The notes beneath the pieces were generated by a model. That model was not told where the DNA came from, did no database searches, and was given only the letters and a program-made list of their open reading frames with translations. The position numbers and the translations under genes were made by a program. From contig PCAU01000010.1 in assembly GCA_002730735.1 (NCBI GenBank), positions 1 to 64,000 of the forward strand: 64,000 nt of DNA, in the 5' to 3' direction. The stretch comes from Acidobacteriota bacterium. Lineage in GTDB: Bacteria; Acidobacteriota; Vicinamibacteria; Vicinamibacterales; UBA823. Shown here in pieces: positions 46,954 through 55,175 of the stretch (the stretch's first letter is position 1; every line of letters begins with the position of its first letter).

Positions 46954-48198
46954 TCATGATGCTGATAACAATACGTCTACAATCTTGTCGCGCGCCACCT
47001 TGCACTGCTCTCCTGTGGCCATCGTCTTGACCGTCACCTCTCCGGTGGCTAATTCATCATCGCCAAGAATCACCACATGGCTTACTCCAGCACGATTGGC
47101 GCGTTTCATTTGCGCCTTGGCGCTTCGAGCCTCATAGTCCACCAGCGTTCTGAGCCCGCCCGCCCGTAACGCTCGGGCGAGCACAAAAACAGCATCCTGT
47201 GCTAACGAACCGATCGCAGCCACAAACACATCAGGCGCCATCTGATCATTCACATCCGGCAGCGCCAGCACCAATCGCTCAAGGCCTGCTGCAAAACCGA
47301 TGCCTGGTCGGTCTGGTCCACCTAGGCGCTTGACAAGACCATCGTAGCGTCCGCCACCTAACAATGCGTTCTGCGCGCCCAGCTTCGATGAGAGAAGCTC
47401 AAAAGTCGTTCGGGTGTAGTAATCGAGACCCCGAACCAGACGATGAGACAATCGGAACGGTTGGTCGTATAGCCGTAGGTGCTGTTGCACGGCCTCAAAG
47501 TGCCCACGACACGCATCGCACAGATAATCCGTCGAGTGTGGCAGTCGGTTAATAGTCGACTGGTCAGCTTCTACCTTACAATCGAAAATCCGTAGTGGGT
47601 TGGTCTTGGCTCGCCGCTGACAATCTCCGCACAGCTTCGACAGGTCTCCTCCCAATGCATTTAGCAGAGCCTCGCTAAACATCGGCCGACAGTCAGGGCA
47701 CCCCACCGAATTAATCACCAACTCGGATTCGTCGATCCCCAGTTCACCAACGAATGTGCAGGCCATCTCCATGACTTCCGCATCAAGCGACGCTTCGGCA
47801 ACACCGAAGACCTCGACGTTTAGCTGATGAAACTGTCGATACCTTCCCTTTTGCGGCCGTTCGTACCGAAACATTGGACCTAGCGTAAAGAGCTTCGCCA
47901 CAGATAGTGACTGTTCGAGAGAGTGCTCGACAAACGCCCGGACAATACTAGGCGTCGCCTCAGGACGCAGTGTTACCCGCTGACCACCCTTGTCGTCGAA
48001 TGCATACATTTCCTTCTGAACAATGTCAGTCGATTCACCCGTCCCTTTCGAGAACAGTTCCTCCCGTTCAATAATGGGAGTACGTAACTCGTAATATCCG
48101 TAACGGCTGCAAACCCGCCGCGCGACTTCCTCCACCCGCTGCCAGCGTTCCACCTGGTCCGGTAGGATGTCCCGCGTTCCTCTAACGGCTGAAATCAT
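46954..48198 (-). CDS. hisS: Histidyl-tRNA synthetase
   Basis: Charges tRNA-His. Seen: class II motif 1 near residue 20 (RVCSRYGYYELRTPIIE), motif 2 FTLGPMFRYERPQKGRYRQFHQ near residue 105, HisA VRGLDYYTRTTFEL near residue 257 and motif 3 GIGFAAGLERLVLAL near residue 296. A C-terminal anticodon-binding domain (VFVAAIGSLAQDAVFVLARALR...) follows. A cysteine pair set (GCPDCR and LCGDCQRR) in the insertion domain fits a zinc-binding form. Length 414 is typical. It is the first gene of the hisS-aspS-phoH-ybeY-era unit, divergent from moaA. Confidence 0.96.
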   Translation of the reverse strand: MISAVRGTRDILPDQVERWQRVEEVARRVCSRYGYYELRTPIIEREELFSKGTGESTDIVQKEMYAFDDKGGQRVTLRPEATPSIVRAFVEHSLEQSLSVAKLFTLGPMFRYERPQKGRYRQFHQLNVEVFGVAEASLDAEVMEMACTFVGELGIDESELVINSVGCPDCRPMFSEALLNALGGDLSKLCGDCQRRAKTNPLRIFDCKVEADQSTINRLPHSTDYLCDACRGHFEAVQQHLRLYDQPFRLSHRLVRGLDYYTRTTFELLSSKLGAQNALLGGGRYDGLVKRLGGPDRPGIGFAAGLERLVLALPDVNDQMAPDVFVAAIGSLAQDAVFVLARALRAGGLRTLVDYEARSAKAQMKRANRAGVSHVVILGDDELATGEVTVKTMATGEQCKVARDKIVDVLLSAS

Positions 48199-48325
48199 CT
48201 ATGTCGTGTGCTCACGAGCTATTCAGCGACCGGCGACAAGGCGAGGGTCGCAGTAAATGATCGTGGCAATCCCAATGGAAGGATAATCATTAACTGCCGT
48301 CAATCATGGCATAATTGTAGATCCC

Positions 48326-49348
48326 ATGCGAGTCAGCGACGCGCTCAACCGTCCGTTGTCCAGCCTACGGTTATCGGTCACCGACCGATGTAATCTCCGA
48401 TGCCAGTACTGCATGCCAGAGGCCGATTATGTCTGGCTTCCACGCGAGAGTATCCTCACATTCGAGGAAACAACCAGCCTTGTCGGTGCATTTACGGCCC
48501 TGGGCGTAAATAAAGTCCGTTTAACCGGTGGTGAGCCATTGCTTCGCCAGGATCTTCACACTCTCATCAGATCACTAGCGTCGAAACTTGAATTACGTGA
48601 TCTCGCACTTACGACGAATGGTGTCTTCCTTTCCAGCCAAGCCCAAGCACTGCGCTCCGCTGGACTAAGCCGTATCACGGTGAGTATGGATACCCTTAGG
48701 CCCGAGCGCTTTGTCAAACTGACACGGTTGGATTCACATCGAGCCGTACTTGCCGGTATCGACGCGGCCATCGAAGCTGGATTCGACAACATCAAACTCG
48801 ACACTGTGGTCATTAGGGGCGTCAATGATGACGAATTATCAGACTTAATTGACTACGGCCGTGAACACCATTTGGAAGTCCGCTTCATCGAATACATGGA
48901 TGTCGGAGGAGCTACGCAATGGTCAAATGAAGCGGTTGTATCAAGGCGCGAGATGCTCAGCACTCTCTCCGAGAAGTATGGCCCTATCACGCCGGTTAAA
49001 AAGCTCAACTCCGCACCCGCAGATCGGTTCACCTTCCCGGACGGCACAATTTTTGGCATCATCTCTTCGACAACCCAACCGTTCTGCCGAAGCTGCGATC
49101 GCAGTCGATTGACTGCAGATGGTATTTGGTATCTCTGCTTATATGCTCATTCTGGGACTGACCTTCGAAAGTCGCTTCGTGAAGGTGCTTCAATCGGTGA
49201 CCTCCAAGATCAGATCACTTCCGTATGGAAGGAGCGAGTCGACCGCGGAGCTGAAATGCGCCTTGCAGAGGTCCAACGTGAACCGCTGATCCCCGTTCGG
49301 CGGCTTCGAGAAGAACCCCACCTAGAAATGCACACCCGCGGCGGATAG
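48326..49348 (+). CDS. moaA: Radical SAM GTP 3',8-cyclase MoaA
   Basis: First step of molybdenum cofactor synthesis: GTP to (8S)-3',8-cyclo-7,8-dihydroguanosine triphosphate. The radical SAM cluster motif CNLRCQYC lies near residue 22, with GGEPLLR near residue 73. The C-terminal second [4Fe-4S] cluster cysteines are in FCRSCDRSRLTADGIWYLCL near residue 260. The normal C-terminal GG is present (TRGG). Length 340. Msr P at 50.5-51.5 kb needs molybdopterin, which links this gene to its neighbours. A CATAAT lies 15 bases before the ATG. Confidence 0.95.
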   Translation: MRVSDALNRPLSSLRLSVTDRCNLRCQYCMPEADYVWLPRESILTFEETTSLVGAFTALGVNKVRLTGGEPLLRQDLHTLIRSLASKLELRDLALTTNGVFLSSQAQALRSAGLSRITVSMDTLRPERFVKLTRLDSHRAVLAGIDAAIEAGFDNIKLDTVVIRGVNDDELSDLIDYGREHHLEVRFIEYMDVGGATQWSNEAVVSRREMLSTLSEKYGPITPVKKLNSAPADRFTFPDGTIFGIISSTTQPFCRSCDRSRLTADGIWYLCLYAHSGTDLRKSLREGASIGDLQDQITSVWKERVDRGAEMRLAEVQREPLIPVRRLREEPHLEMHTRGG

Positions 49349-49389
49349 TTATTGAGGGCCATTTCCTGACGCTCCTGTGGCCAATATAG

Positions 49390-49847
49390 ATGACGAAAGG
49401 CTCGACTTCGGCCGACGTAGCTATCATTGGCGCTGGAGTCTTTGGAGCCTAGATCGCTTATTATCTGCGCCAATCAGGCCGATCGGTCATTCTGCTTGAC
49501 ACCTTATGGTGCAGGACACACGCGTGCCAGTTCTGGAGGTGAATCGCGCCGATACCCTCAGGACTCAGCTTGCTGATTCAACCCGAAAAACCCTCGCAAA
49601 AACTAATTGGCTGCGGCTTGATGGCAACACCCTGTATCTAACAGCTATTCTTGACTGGTTCGGCGATGACTTTGTTTCGCACTTTGGACATACCGTCAGC
49701 GCTGGTCGCGCTGAACGTGACAGAGTCTTCCTTGGACTGGTCGCAACCTACGGACCCAGCAAAATCGCTTCACTAGCGCATACCGGAACGCCAATAATCA
49801 GATTCTTAAAGTACGACTGGACCTTGAATGACATCAGTGAACGATAA
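49390..49847 (+). pseudogene. Fused remnant: FAD-dependent oxidoreductase N-terminus and DUF547 C-terminus
   Basis: From the ATG at 49390 a dinucleotide-binding motif VAIIGAGVFGA is followed by an in-frame TAG (49450-49452), in place of the Trp usual in sarcosine-oxidase-like proteins. IAYYLRQSGRSVILLDT follows, then a one-base insertion near 49504 shifts the frame to YGAGHTRASSGGES. The reading then ends. Further on, another frame (from about 49560) matches the C-terminus of DUF547 proteins (DGNTLYLTAILDWFGDDF and FLKYDWTLN). So two different ancestral genes have decayed and been joined by a deletion. The TAG is not a recoding candidate, since frameshifts follow. Confidence 0.8.
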
Positions 49848-49860
49848 ATCCTTCGGGTCG

Positions 49861-50463
49861 CTATCTCGTCACTCTCTTCAACGATCTCGAATCAAAACGT
49901 CCCAATAGCCGGATCCCGAATAGCAACGCCAGACAACCTACATATATTCCTGGACGCCTCAAGTCAATCTTGGTCTGCCAAAGAAAGTGCGCAGCGCCAG
50001 CGCCAGCACTAAAGTAGACCAACCGGTGTAGCTGCTGCCATCGCCGACCACCAAGTCGGCGGACCATGGCGTGTGTCGATGTGACAGCCAATGGAATCAA
50101 CAGGACGAATCCGGTGAATCCAGCCGTTATATATGGCCGATTGATGACATCATCAAGAATCGCGTCCAGATCGAAAAACCAGTAGTCGACACCATAGGTC
50201 ACGAAATGCAGACATGCGTAAAAGAATGTGAACAGGCCGACCATACGCCGAAGTGGCACAAGCCGGCTCCAAGCCGTCAAGTAGCGGAGCGGAGTGATCG
50301 CTAAGGTGCCTAGGAGGAAACGAAATGTCCAAATACCTGTTTGATGGGTGACCTCTTCGATCGGATTGGCACCGAGATCATCTGTGAATGCCCTACCGAC
50401 CAACCAAAGGGCAGGCAGAACACAAGCCACAAATACCGCTCGCTTGAGAGAGCCGAGACCCAC
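49861..50463 (-). CDS. msrQ: MsrQ heme membrane subunit of the periplasmic Met-sulfoxide reductase
   Basis: MsrQ is a six-helix b-type heme membrane protein that feeds electrons to MsrP. The 200-residue sequence has the ferric reductase-like core: HQTGIWTFRFLLGTLAITPLRY near residue 40, FYACLHFVTYGVDYWFFDLD with a heme-ligand His near residue 86, and ATSTH- and RLVYF-type helices later with more His residues (LHRLVYFSAGAGAAHFLWQ). It is 32 bases after msrP, so the two are co-transcribed and act as a pair. Confidence 0.93.
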   Translation of the reverse strand: MGLGSLKRAVFVACVLPALWLVGRAFTDDLGANPIEEVTHQTGIWTFRFLLGTLAITPLRYLTAWSRLVPLRRMVGLFTFFYACLHFVTYGVDYWFFDLDAILDDVINRPYITAGFTGFVLLIPLAVTSTHAMVRRLGGRRWQQLHRLVYFSAGAGAAHFLWQTKIDLRRPGIYVGCLALLFGIRLLGRFDSRSLKRVTR

Positions 50464-50495
50464 AACGAAACCTCACTATTTCGAACCGAACAGCC

Positions 50496-51455
50496 TCAGA
50501 AGAACCGGCGCAGGTCCATACCGTTATAAAGGGACGCTACTTGATCGTCGTACCCGTTGAACATCAAAGTAGGCTGCCGGAAGAAACGATCGATGCGCCG
50601 TTCCGAACGCTGACTCCATCGCGGATGGTTAACAGCGGGGTTCACATTGGCGAAAAACCCGTACTCGTTTGGAGTGGCCTTGTTCCACGCAGTTCTTGGC
50701 TGGTCAGCTGTAAATCGCATTCGAACGATTGACTTAATACTCTTGAAACCGTATTTCCACGGCACTATTAGTCGAATTGGAGCACCGTTTTGATTGAGGA
50801 GCGTCTTACCATACAGCCCAACAGCGAGAATTGTAAGTGGGTGCATCGCTTCATCCATACGAAGGCCCTCAACATACGGCCAGTCGAGCACCGGCCGACG
50901 CGCACCTGGCATTTCCGACAAGCGGAGAACTGTAGTGAACTCTACGTACTTCGCTTTGGATGTTGGCTGAAAACGGTTAATGAGTGTGGAAAGGGGAAAG
51001 CCAACCCAAGGTATGATCATCGACCATGCTTCAACACAGCGAAGGCGATATACACGCTCTTCTAGAGGGATTCCTTTAAGGAGGTCCTCAATGTGATAAT
51101 CCGCAGGTTTTGCCACATGACCATCGACCCTGATTGTCCATGGTGACGTAGTTAATGTATGTGCATTGCGTGATGGATCACGTTTATCGAGACCGAACTC
51201 GTAGTAGTTGTTGTAACTCGTAATGTCTTCAAATGAATTCTTGGGCTCATCGGTTCCAAAAGGGCCGGGTTGAACATTTGAAATCTCCTCCTGACCCAGC
51301 GACGTCGCCTCAGCATCCTTTCCCAGGGCAAGACCGCCCGTCGTGACACCAAGTGTGACACCGGCCGCAGTATGGATAAACTCCCGCCGATTTAGAAAGA
51401 TGCGCTCCTCGGTAATCTCAGAGGAGGCGATGTCCGGCGGAGGCTGTATCAGCAT
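50496..51455 (-). CDS. msrP: MsrP molybdopterin-dependent Met-sulfoxide reductase, Tat substrate
   Basis: Reduces oxidised methionine residues in periplasmic proteins with electrons from MsrQ. A twin-arginine signal ([11 protein letters not shown]) lies at about residues 21-31, and the mature domain is a sulfite-oxidase-fold molybdopterin protein. [10 protein letters not shown] carries the Mo-ligand Cys. [11 protein letters not shown] motif and the [13 protein letters not shown] helix fit MsrP. Start at ATG 51455 ([11 protein letters not shown]); an upstream TTG at 51488 would lengthen it. It depends on moaA-type cofactor and on Tat export. Confidence 0.94.
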   Translation of the reverse strand: MLIQPPPDIASSEITEERIFLNRREFIHTAAGVTLGVTTGGLALGKDAEATSLGQEEISNVQPGPFGTDEPKNSFEDITSYNNYYEFGLDKRDPSRNAHTLTTSPWTIRVDGHVAKPADYHIEDLLKGIPLEERVYRLRCVEAWSMIIPWVGFPLSTLINRFQPTSKAKYVEFTTVLRLSEMPGARRPVLDWPYVEGLRMDEAMHPLTILAVGLYGKTLLNQNGAPIRLIVPWKYGFKSIKSIVRMRFTADQPRTAWNKATPNEYGFFANVNPAVNHPRWSQRSERRIDRFFRQPTLMFNGYDDQVASLYNGMDLRRFF

Positions 51456-51562
51456 AAATGCTCTCCATATCGTCGTTGGCCGGGGCAACGCTTGTAATCA
51501 CTACGGGCTACCGTGCCCCCTCATCGTATCAAAGACCAATATTTCTTAGCGGTAATCGAGGC

Positions 51563-53077
51563 TTACCCTGATCGGCACCAAGCGAAGTAACGTTTAAGCC
51601 AAGTACGTAAGCGCGGTGTTAATAACTTCAGCCGATAAATGTCACCAATCTTCTTAAGCGCTTCCCCTTGGGTCGGATAAGGATGAATCGTCGCAGATAG
51701 GTCGGCAAGACTGCCACCATGAGTAATGACGCACGCTGCCTCACCTATCATTTCACCAGCATGCCTTGCCACAATAGTACATCCAAGTAACTTGCCTCGG
51801 TCGTGATGGACACGCACAAATCCGTTAGCTTCTTCATCAATTACCGCACGGTCAACGTCAGAAAGCGGGACCGTCAACGTGGAGACCTGTCGTCCCTGTT
51901 CTCGAGCCTCCTGCTCATACAAACCCACATGGGCTATCTCGGGATCAGTATAGGTGCACCAAGGAATCACCAATGCACTAGCGCTCTTCCGACCAAAAAA
52001 TAGAGCATTCTGAATGACGATACGGGCCATCGCCTCGGCTGCGTGAGTAAACCTAAATGAAGAACAGACGTCTCCGGCGGCGAAAATACGCGCCGCTGAT
52101 GTTCGCAGCCGGTCATCGACAACCACACCCTGCTGACTGTAAGCAACGCCGGCGGCCTCAAGATTAAGATTTTCCACGTTCGGCGTGCGACCAGTCGCCA
52201 CAAGCAGTTGATCGCCGATAACCTCACTTTGCACGCCATCCCGCTCAAACTGCACTTGGAAACCATCATTACTCGGCTTCACCAGCTGAAGCCGTAGCCC
52301 TAGTTCCGTTCGCACCCCATCACGACGAAGCTGACCTGCCACCACCTCAGCAGCATCGCGGTCTTCCCGGGGTAGGAACTGAGTCGACAAGTCAAGTAAT
52401 GTCACTTCACTACCAAACCGCGCAAAAGCCTGAGCCATCTCACAGCCAACAGGCCCTCCACCAATGATCGCAAGTCGACTCGGTCGTTCAGTCAACCAAT
52501 AAAAGGTCTCATTCGTTAAGTAGGGAATGTCAGCGAGACCAGGAATCGATGGTACGGCTGGCCGCGTACCCGTTGCAATAACCGCGCGCTTGAACCGTAA
52601 CCCCTGCCCGTTCACTGCAATCTCGGCCGGTCCGGTGAATTGGGCGTCACCAAAAAAAACGTCTACACCAAGACTCGCAAAACGTTGGGCTGAATCGTGC
52701 GTGCTGATATCTGCTCTGCGGCGGCGCATCCGCCGCATAACCTCCTTAAAATCAACTTCTACTGCACCAACACTGATACCTAGCACCTCACCCTTACGTA
52801 TTTCACCTACTATTCGAGCTGCCCTCAATAAACTCTTAGATGGCACACACCCCACGTTTAAACAATCACCACCCAGAAGTGCCCGCTCAACAAGCGCCAC
52901 TTTCGCCCCTAATCTTGCCGCACCAGAAGCGGTCACAAGACCGGCTGTGCCAGCACCAATAACGAGTAAATCGTAGACTTCGTCACCGGTAGGATTCCTC
53001 CAGTTCTTAGGACGTACATGTGATAGCAACTTGAGGTTCGCCTCGTCGAGTGGGTGGATAAGCGAATTAGCGTCCAT
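51563..53077 (-). CDS. FAD-dependent pyridine nucleotide-disulfide reductase, merA-like
   Basis: A 504-residue class I flavoprotein disulfide reductase with the FAD motif VIGAGTAGL near residue 46, the redox-active pair GGDCLNVGCVPSKS near residue 81, the NAD(P)-binding motif IIGGGPVGCEM, FAAGDVCSS, and the C-terminal His-Glu pair in HPYPTQGEALKK. It lacks the N-terminal metal-binding domain and the C-terminal Cys pair of real mercuric reductases, so mercury reduction is unlikely. An uncharacterised disulfide reductase is more probable. The start ATG at 53077 leaves a 50-base gap to the glycosyltransferase gene; a longer frame would overlap it. Confidence 0.88.
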   Translation of the reverse strand: MDANSLIHPLDEANLKLLSHVRPKNWRNPTGDEVYDLLVIGAGTAGLVTASGAARLGAKVALVERALLGGDCLNVGCVPSKSLLRAARIVGEIRKGEVLGISVGAVEVDFKEVMRRMRRRRADISTHDSAQRFASLGVDVFFGDAQFTGPAEIAVNGQGLRFKRAVIATGTRPAVPSIPGLADIPYLTNETFYWLTERPSRLAIIGGGPVGCEMAQAFARFGSEVTLLDLSTQFLPREDRDAAEVVAGQLRRDGVRTELGLRLQLVKPSNDGFQVQFERDGVQSEVIGDQLLVATGRTPNVENLNLEAAGVAYSQQGVVVDDRLRTSAARIFAAGDVCSSFRFTHAAEAMARIVIQNALFFGRKSASALVIPWCTYTDPEIAHVGLYEQEAREQGRQVSTLTVPLSDVDRAVIDEEANGFVRVHHDRGKLLGCTIVARHAGEMIGEAACVITHGGSLADLSATIHPYPTQGEALKKIGDIYRLKLLTPRLRTWLKRYFAWCRSG

Positions 53078-53127
53078 ATCAAATGGTTCCTGGGGAATAC
53101 GAACTATTTGCCTAAAACCTCTCGACA

Positions 53128-53844
53128 CTAAGCCCGAATGTTGCGACGGTAGTAAATCCTTGCCAGTCGTTCTGGCGACATGCCGGCCATATACAACATT
53201 AGCAGGCAGAGATTTCCCGCGCTTCGAAGGAACCAGCCGTCGCGACGCCAACGTCGCGGCGATACTCGGATGGGTAGAGCTGAATGCCAGAGCCGCCCTC
53301 GCTGTCGAAGCCGGCGCACGATATCAACGTCCTCCATCAATGGCCATGACTTATAACCACCCATCGCCTCAAAGACATCGCGCCTGACAAACAGTCCTTG
53401 GTCACCGAAGGGCAAGTCCAGCCACCGGACTCTCCACCCCACACCACGTTCGAGCAGACGCGCTTGCCAATTTTCAGCATCGAGTACGAATCGGAAACTC
53501 CCACCAACGACGTCCGACATTCCGTCAATGCGAGCGATCTCATGGTCCCACCCAACGGGTAAACCGGTGTCAGCGTGGATAAAGCACAGCCACTGGCCAT
53601 TCGAAACCGCAGCTCCATGATTCATCTGTGGCCCACGTCCAATCCTTGACTGCATCCAGCGGATGTTCGGAAACCTGACGCGCAACTCTTCGAGGGCCGG
53701 ATCGGAGCCGCCGTCGACAACGATGATTTCACTTGAGCGTTCTACGCTCACTACTGGTAACGTATTAATCAAACGTGCCAATTGCTCCGCATCACGTAGC
53801 ACAGGAATAATGATCGAAATAAACGGTTCGCTCGTATGTGTCAT
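53128..53844 (-). CDS. TIGR04283-type family 2 glycosyltransferase
   Basis: A 238-residue GT-A fold transferase: IIIPVLRDAEQLARLINTL at the start, VVDGGSDP near residue 43 and FIHADTGLP near residue 88 as the metal-binding acidic pair. FGDQGLFVRRDVFEAMGGYK near residue 146 and the acceptor region LMEDVDIVRRLRQRG near residue 171 follow. This short format matches the TIGR04283 family, often found in lipid or quinone-modification gene sets. The sugar donor and acceptor are unknown. It precedes the disulfide reductase on the same strand. Confidence 0.88.
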   Translation of the reverse strand: MTHTSEPFISIIIPVLRDAEQLARLINTLPVVSVERSSEIIVVDGGSDPALEELRVRFPNIRWMQSRIGRGPQMNHGAAVSNGQWLCFIHADTGLPVGWDHEIARIDGMSDVVGGSFRFVLDAENWQARLLERGVGWRVRWLDLPFGDQGLFVRRDVFEAMGGYKSWPLMEDVDIVRRLRQRGRLWHSALPIRVSPRRWRRDGWFLRSAGNLCLLMLYMAGMSPERLARIYYRRNIRA

Positions 53845-53914
53845 ATCCCCTGAACTACAACACAGGACACCGCTGGACTACTTTCCTAGAGCAATTGCAC
53901 GCGATTCAGAAGTT

Positions 53915-54589
53915 TTACCCGCTGCCCTTTAGACCAAGAAAAGTGGTAATGCGATCCCAGATAGTGTCTAGGCTATCGTGAAGCTGATGGCCATCATCAA
54001 GTAGGCAGCACTCTACGTAGGAACGTGACCGGGCAAAGCGCTCTACCATGACTGGATCAACAGCGTCGTCCAAACGCCCTTGGAAGATGATCGTCGATGG
54101 TCCGTCTTGAATCGAGAATGAGTCGTATTGCGCCGCGTCGGCGTAAAGCTCATAACCCACCTGACGGCGCTCACCAAAAGCGTGATGAACGATATCGAGA
54201 TGCCCATCGTCTCGCCACTGCTCAACCCCAACCGTACCCATACGGCGATTGGTGCCAAAGTCTAAGGCCGGGGCTAGGAGAATTAGCTGTGTAATTGGTG
54301 AACGAGCTACTGCCTCGAAAGATTGGCGCGCGGCAGTATGCCACGCCACAAACCCCCCAAGACTGGACCCTATCAAGACGACCGGCCCCTCAGACAGTCG
54401 CGCAATGGCGTTGTCGACCTGCCCAATCATGCGAGATGTTGTAATAGTTTTAAATTCGGGTTCATTAAAGTCTGGACAGTGCAACGGTAAACCAAGGGAC
54501 CGTAAGCGTTCCGCAAGCCACATCGCCTTTGTGGACTTAGCTGACGATGCAAAACCATGCAGATAAAATAGATGCATTCGGGCAGACAC
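53915..54589 (-). CDS. YqiA-like alpha/beta esterase
   Basis: A 224-residue alpha/beta hydrolase. FYLHGFASSAKSTKA near residue 8 carries the oxyanion His-Gly, and LIGSSLGGFVAWHT near residue 72 has the Ser nucleophile in the GxSxG elbow. An acidic residue follows in RLDDAVDP, and the catalytic His appears in DDGHQLHDSL near residue 200. The compact size and HGFASS start fit YqiA/UPF0227-type cytoplasmic esterases. The ester substrate is unknown. It lies 70 bases upstream of the glycosyltransferase gene on the same strand. Confidence 0.85.
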   Translation of the reverse strand: MSARMHLFYLHGFASSAKSTKAMWLAERLRSLGLPLHCPDFNEPEFKTITTSRMIGQVDNAIARLSEGPVVLIGSSLGGFVAWHTAARQSFEAVARSPITQLILLAPALDFGTNRRMGTVGVEQWRDDGHLDIVHHAFGERRQVGYELYADAAQYDSFSIQDGPSTIIFQGRLDDAVDPVMVERFARSRSYVECCLLDDGHQLHDSLDTIWDRITTFLGLKGSG

Positions 54590-54623
54590 AGCTCATCAGG
54601 ATACTTGCCGGCTTCTGTGTAGC

Positions 54624-55064
54624 TCAGAGCTTACGCTTACAACCAGGCCGACATCGACACTGAATGGTCTTATCCCCATCGGTCTCATAGTCATAACCCA
54701 ACTCCTCGCCCTTTCGAATATTTTTAGCCGCTCGGATCCATATAACGTCGCCTTCAATATCAACCCAGCAATTAGGTTTACACTTGTGATTGATGAAGCG
54801 CGCGATATTCCCGCCCACGCCTGCATCCCTCACCCATCTGCTATTCAATTCAAAACACCAGATGTGCCCTTTCTCCAGGTACTTGTCCTGACGCGGGAGA
54901 CTCTTCTTTTGGGTAATCTTCTCACCCGCGTAGTTGATGATCTTCGTGCTTCGCTTGATCTGAGTCTTTGCAAATACACCCCAACCGTGAATCTTTGAGC
55001 GCCTTCGTTCGATCAACGTCTTCGCCCGCTCCTGGTAATCCTCCAATGTTCGTCGACGACTCAC
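54624..55064 (-). CDS. SET-domain lysine methyltransferase-like protein with post-SET zinc motif
   Basis: A 146-residue protein that is almost entirely a SET domain: SKIHGWGVFA near residue 23 (SAM-binding start), RFINHKCKPNCW near residue 88 (SET core with Asn-His), IRKGEELGYDY near residue 115 (catalytic Tyr) and the cysteine-rich post-SET CRCRPGC near the end that binds zinc with the core Cys. SET proteins methylate lysines; the target here is unknown. A bacterial SET gene of this complete eukaryote-like form suggests either an old bacterial branch or transfer. It sits just before the esterase gene on the same strand, 34 bases away. Confidence 0.88.
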   Translation of the reverse strand: MSRRRTLEDYQERAKTLIERRRSKIHGWGVFAKTQIKRSTKIINYAGEKITQKKSLPRQDKYLEKGHIWCFELNSRWVRDAGVGGNIARFINHKCKPNCWVDIEGDVIWIRAAKNIRKGEELGYDYETDGDKTIQCRCRPGCKRKL

Positions 55065-55175
55065 TTACACCTCCGTGGATTTAACTCGTTAAACTGACTC
55101 GGCACATTACTATCGTCATTGTATCGTGGCGCATTAGATTCGATTTTAATCTCTCAAGGAATGCATACGGTATTT

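Noticed and set aside
49450-49452. Pyrrolysine recoding at an in-frame TAG
   Set aside because: A frameshift follows within 60 bases and the gene then changes into an unrelated fragment; this is a pseudogene.
51563-53077. Mercuric reductase (merA)
   Set aside because: No N-terminal HMA domain and no C-terminal Cys pair, and no other mer genes nearby.
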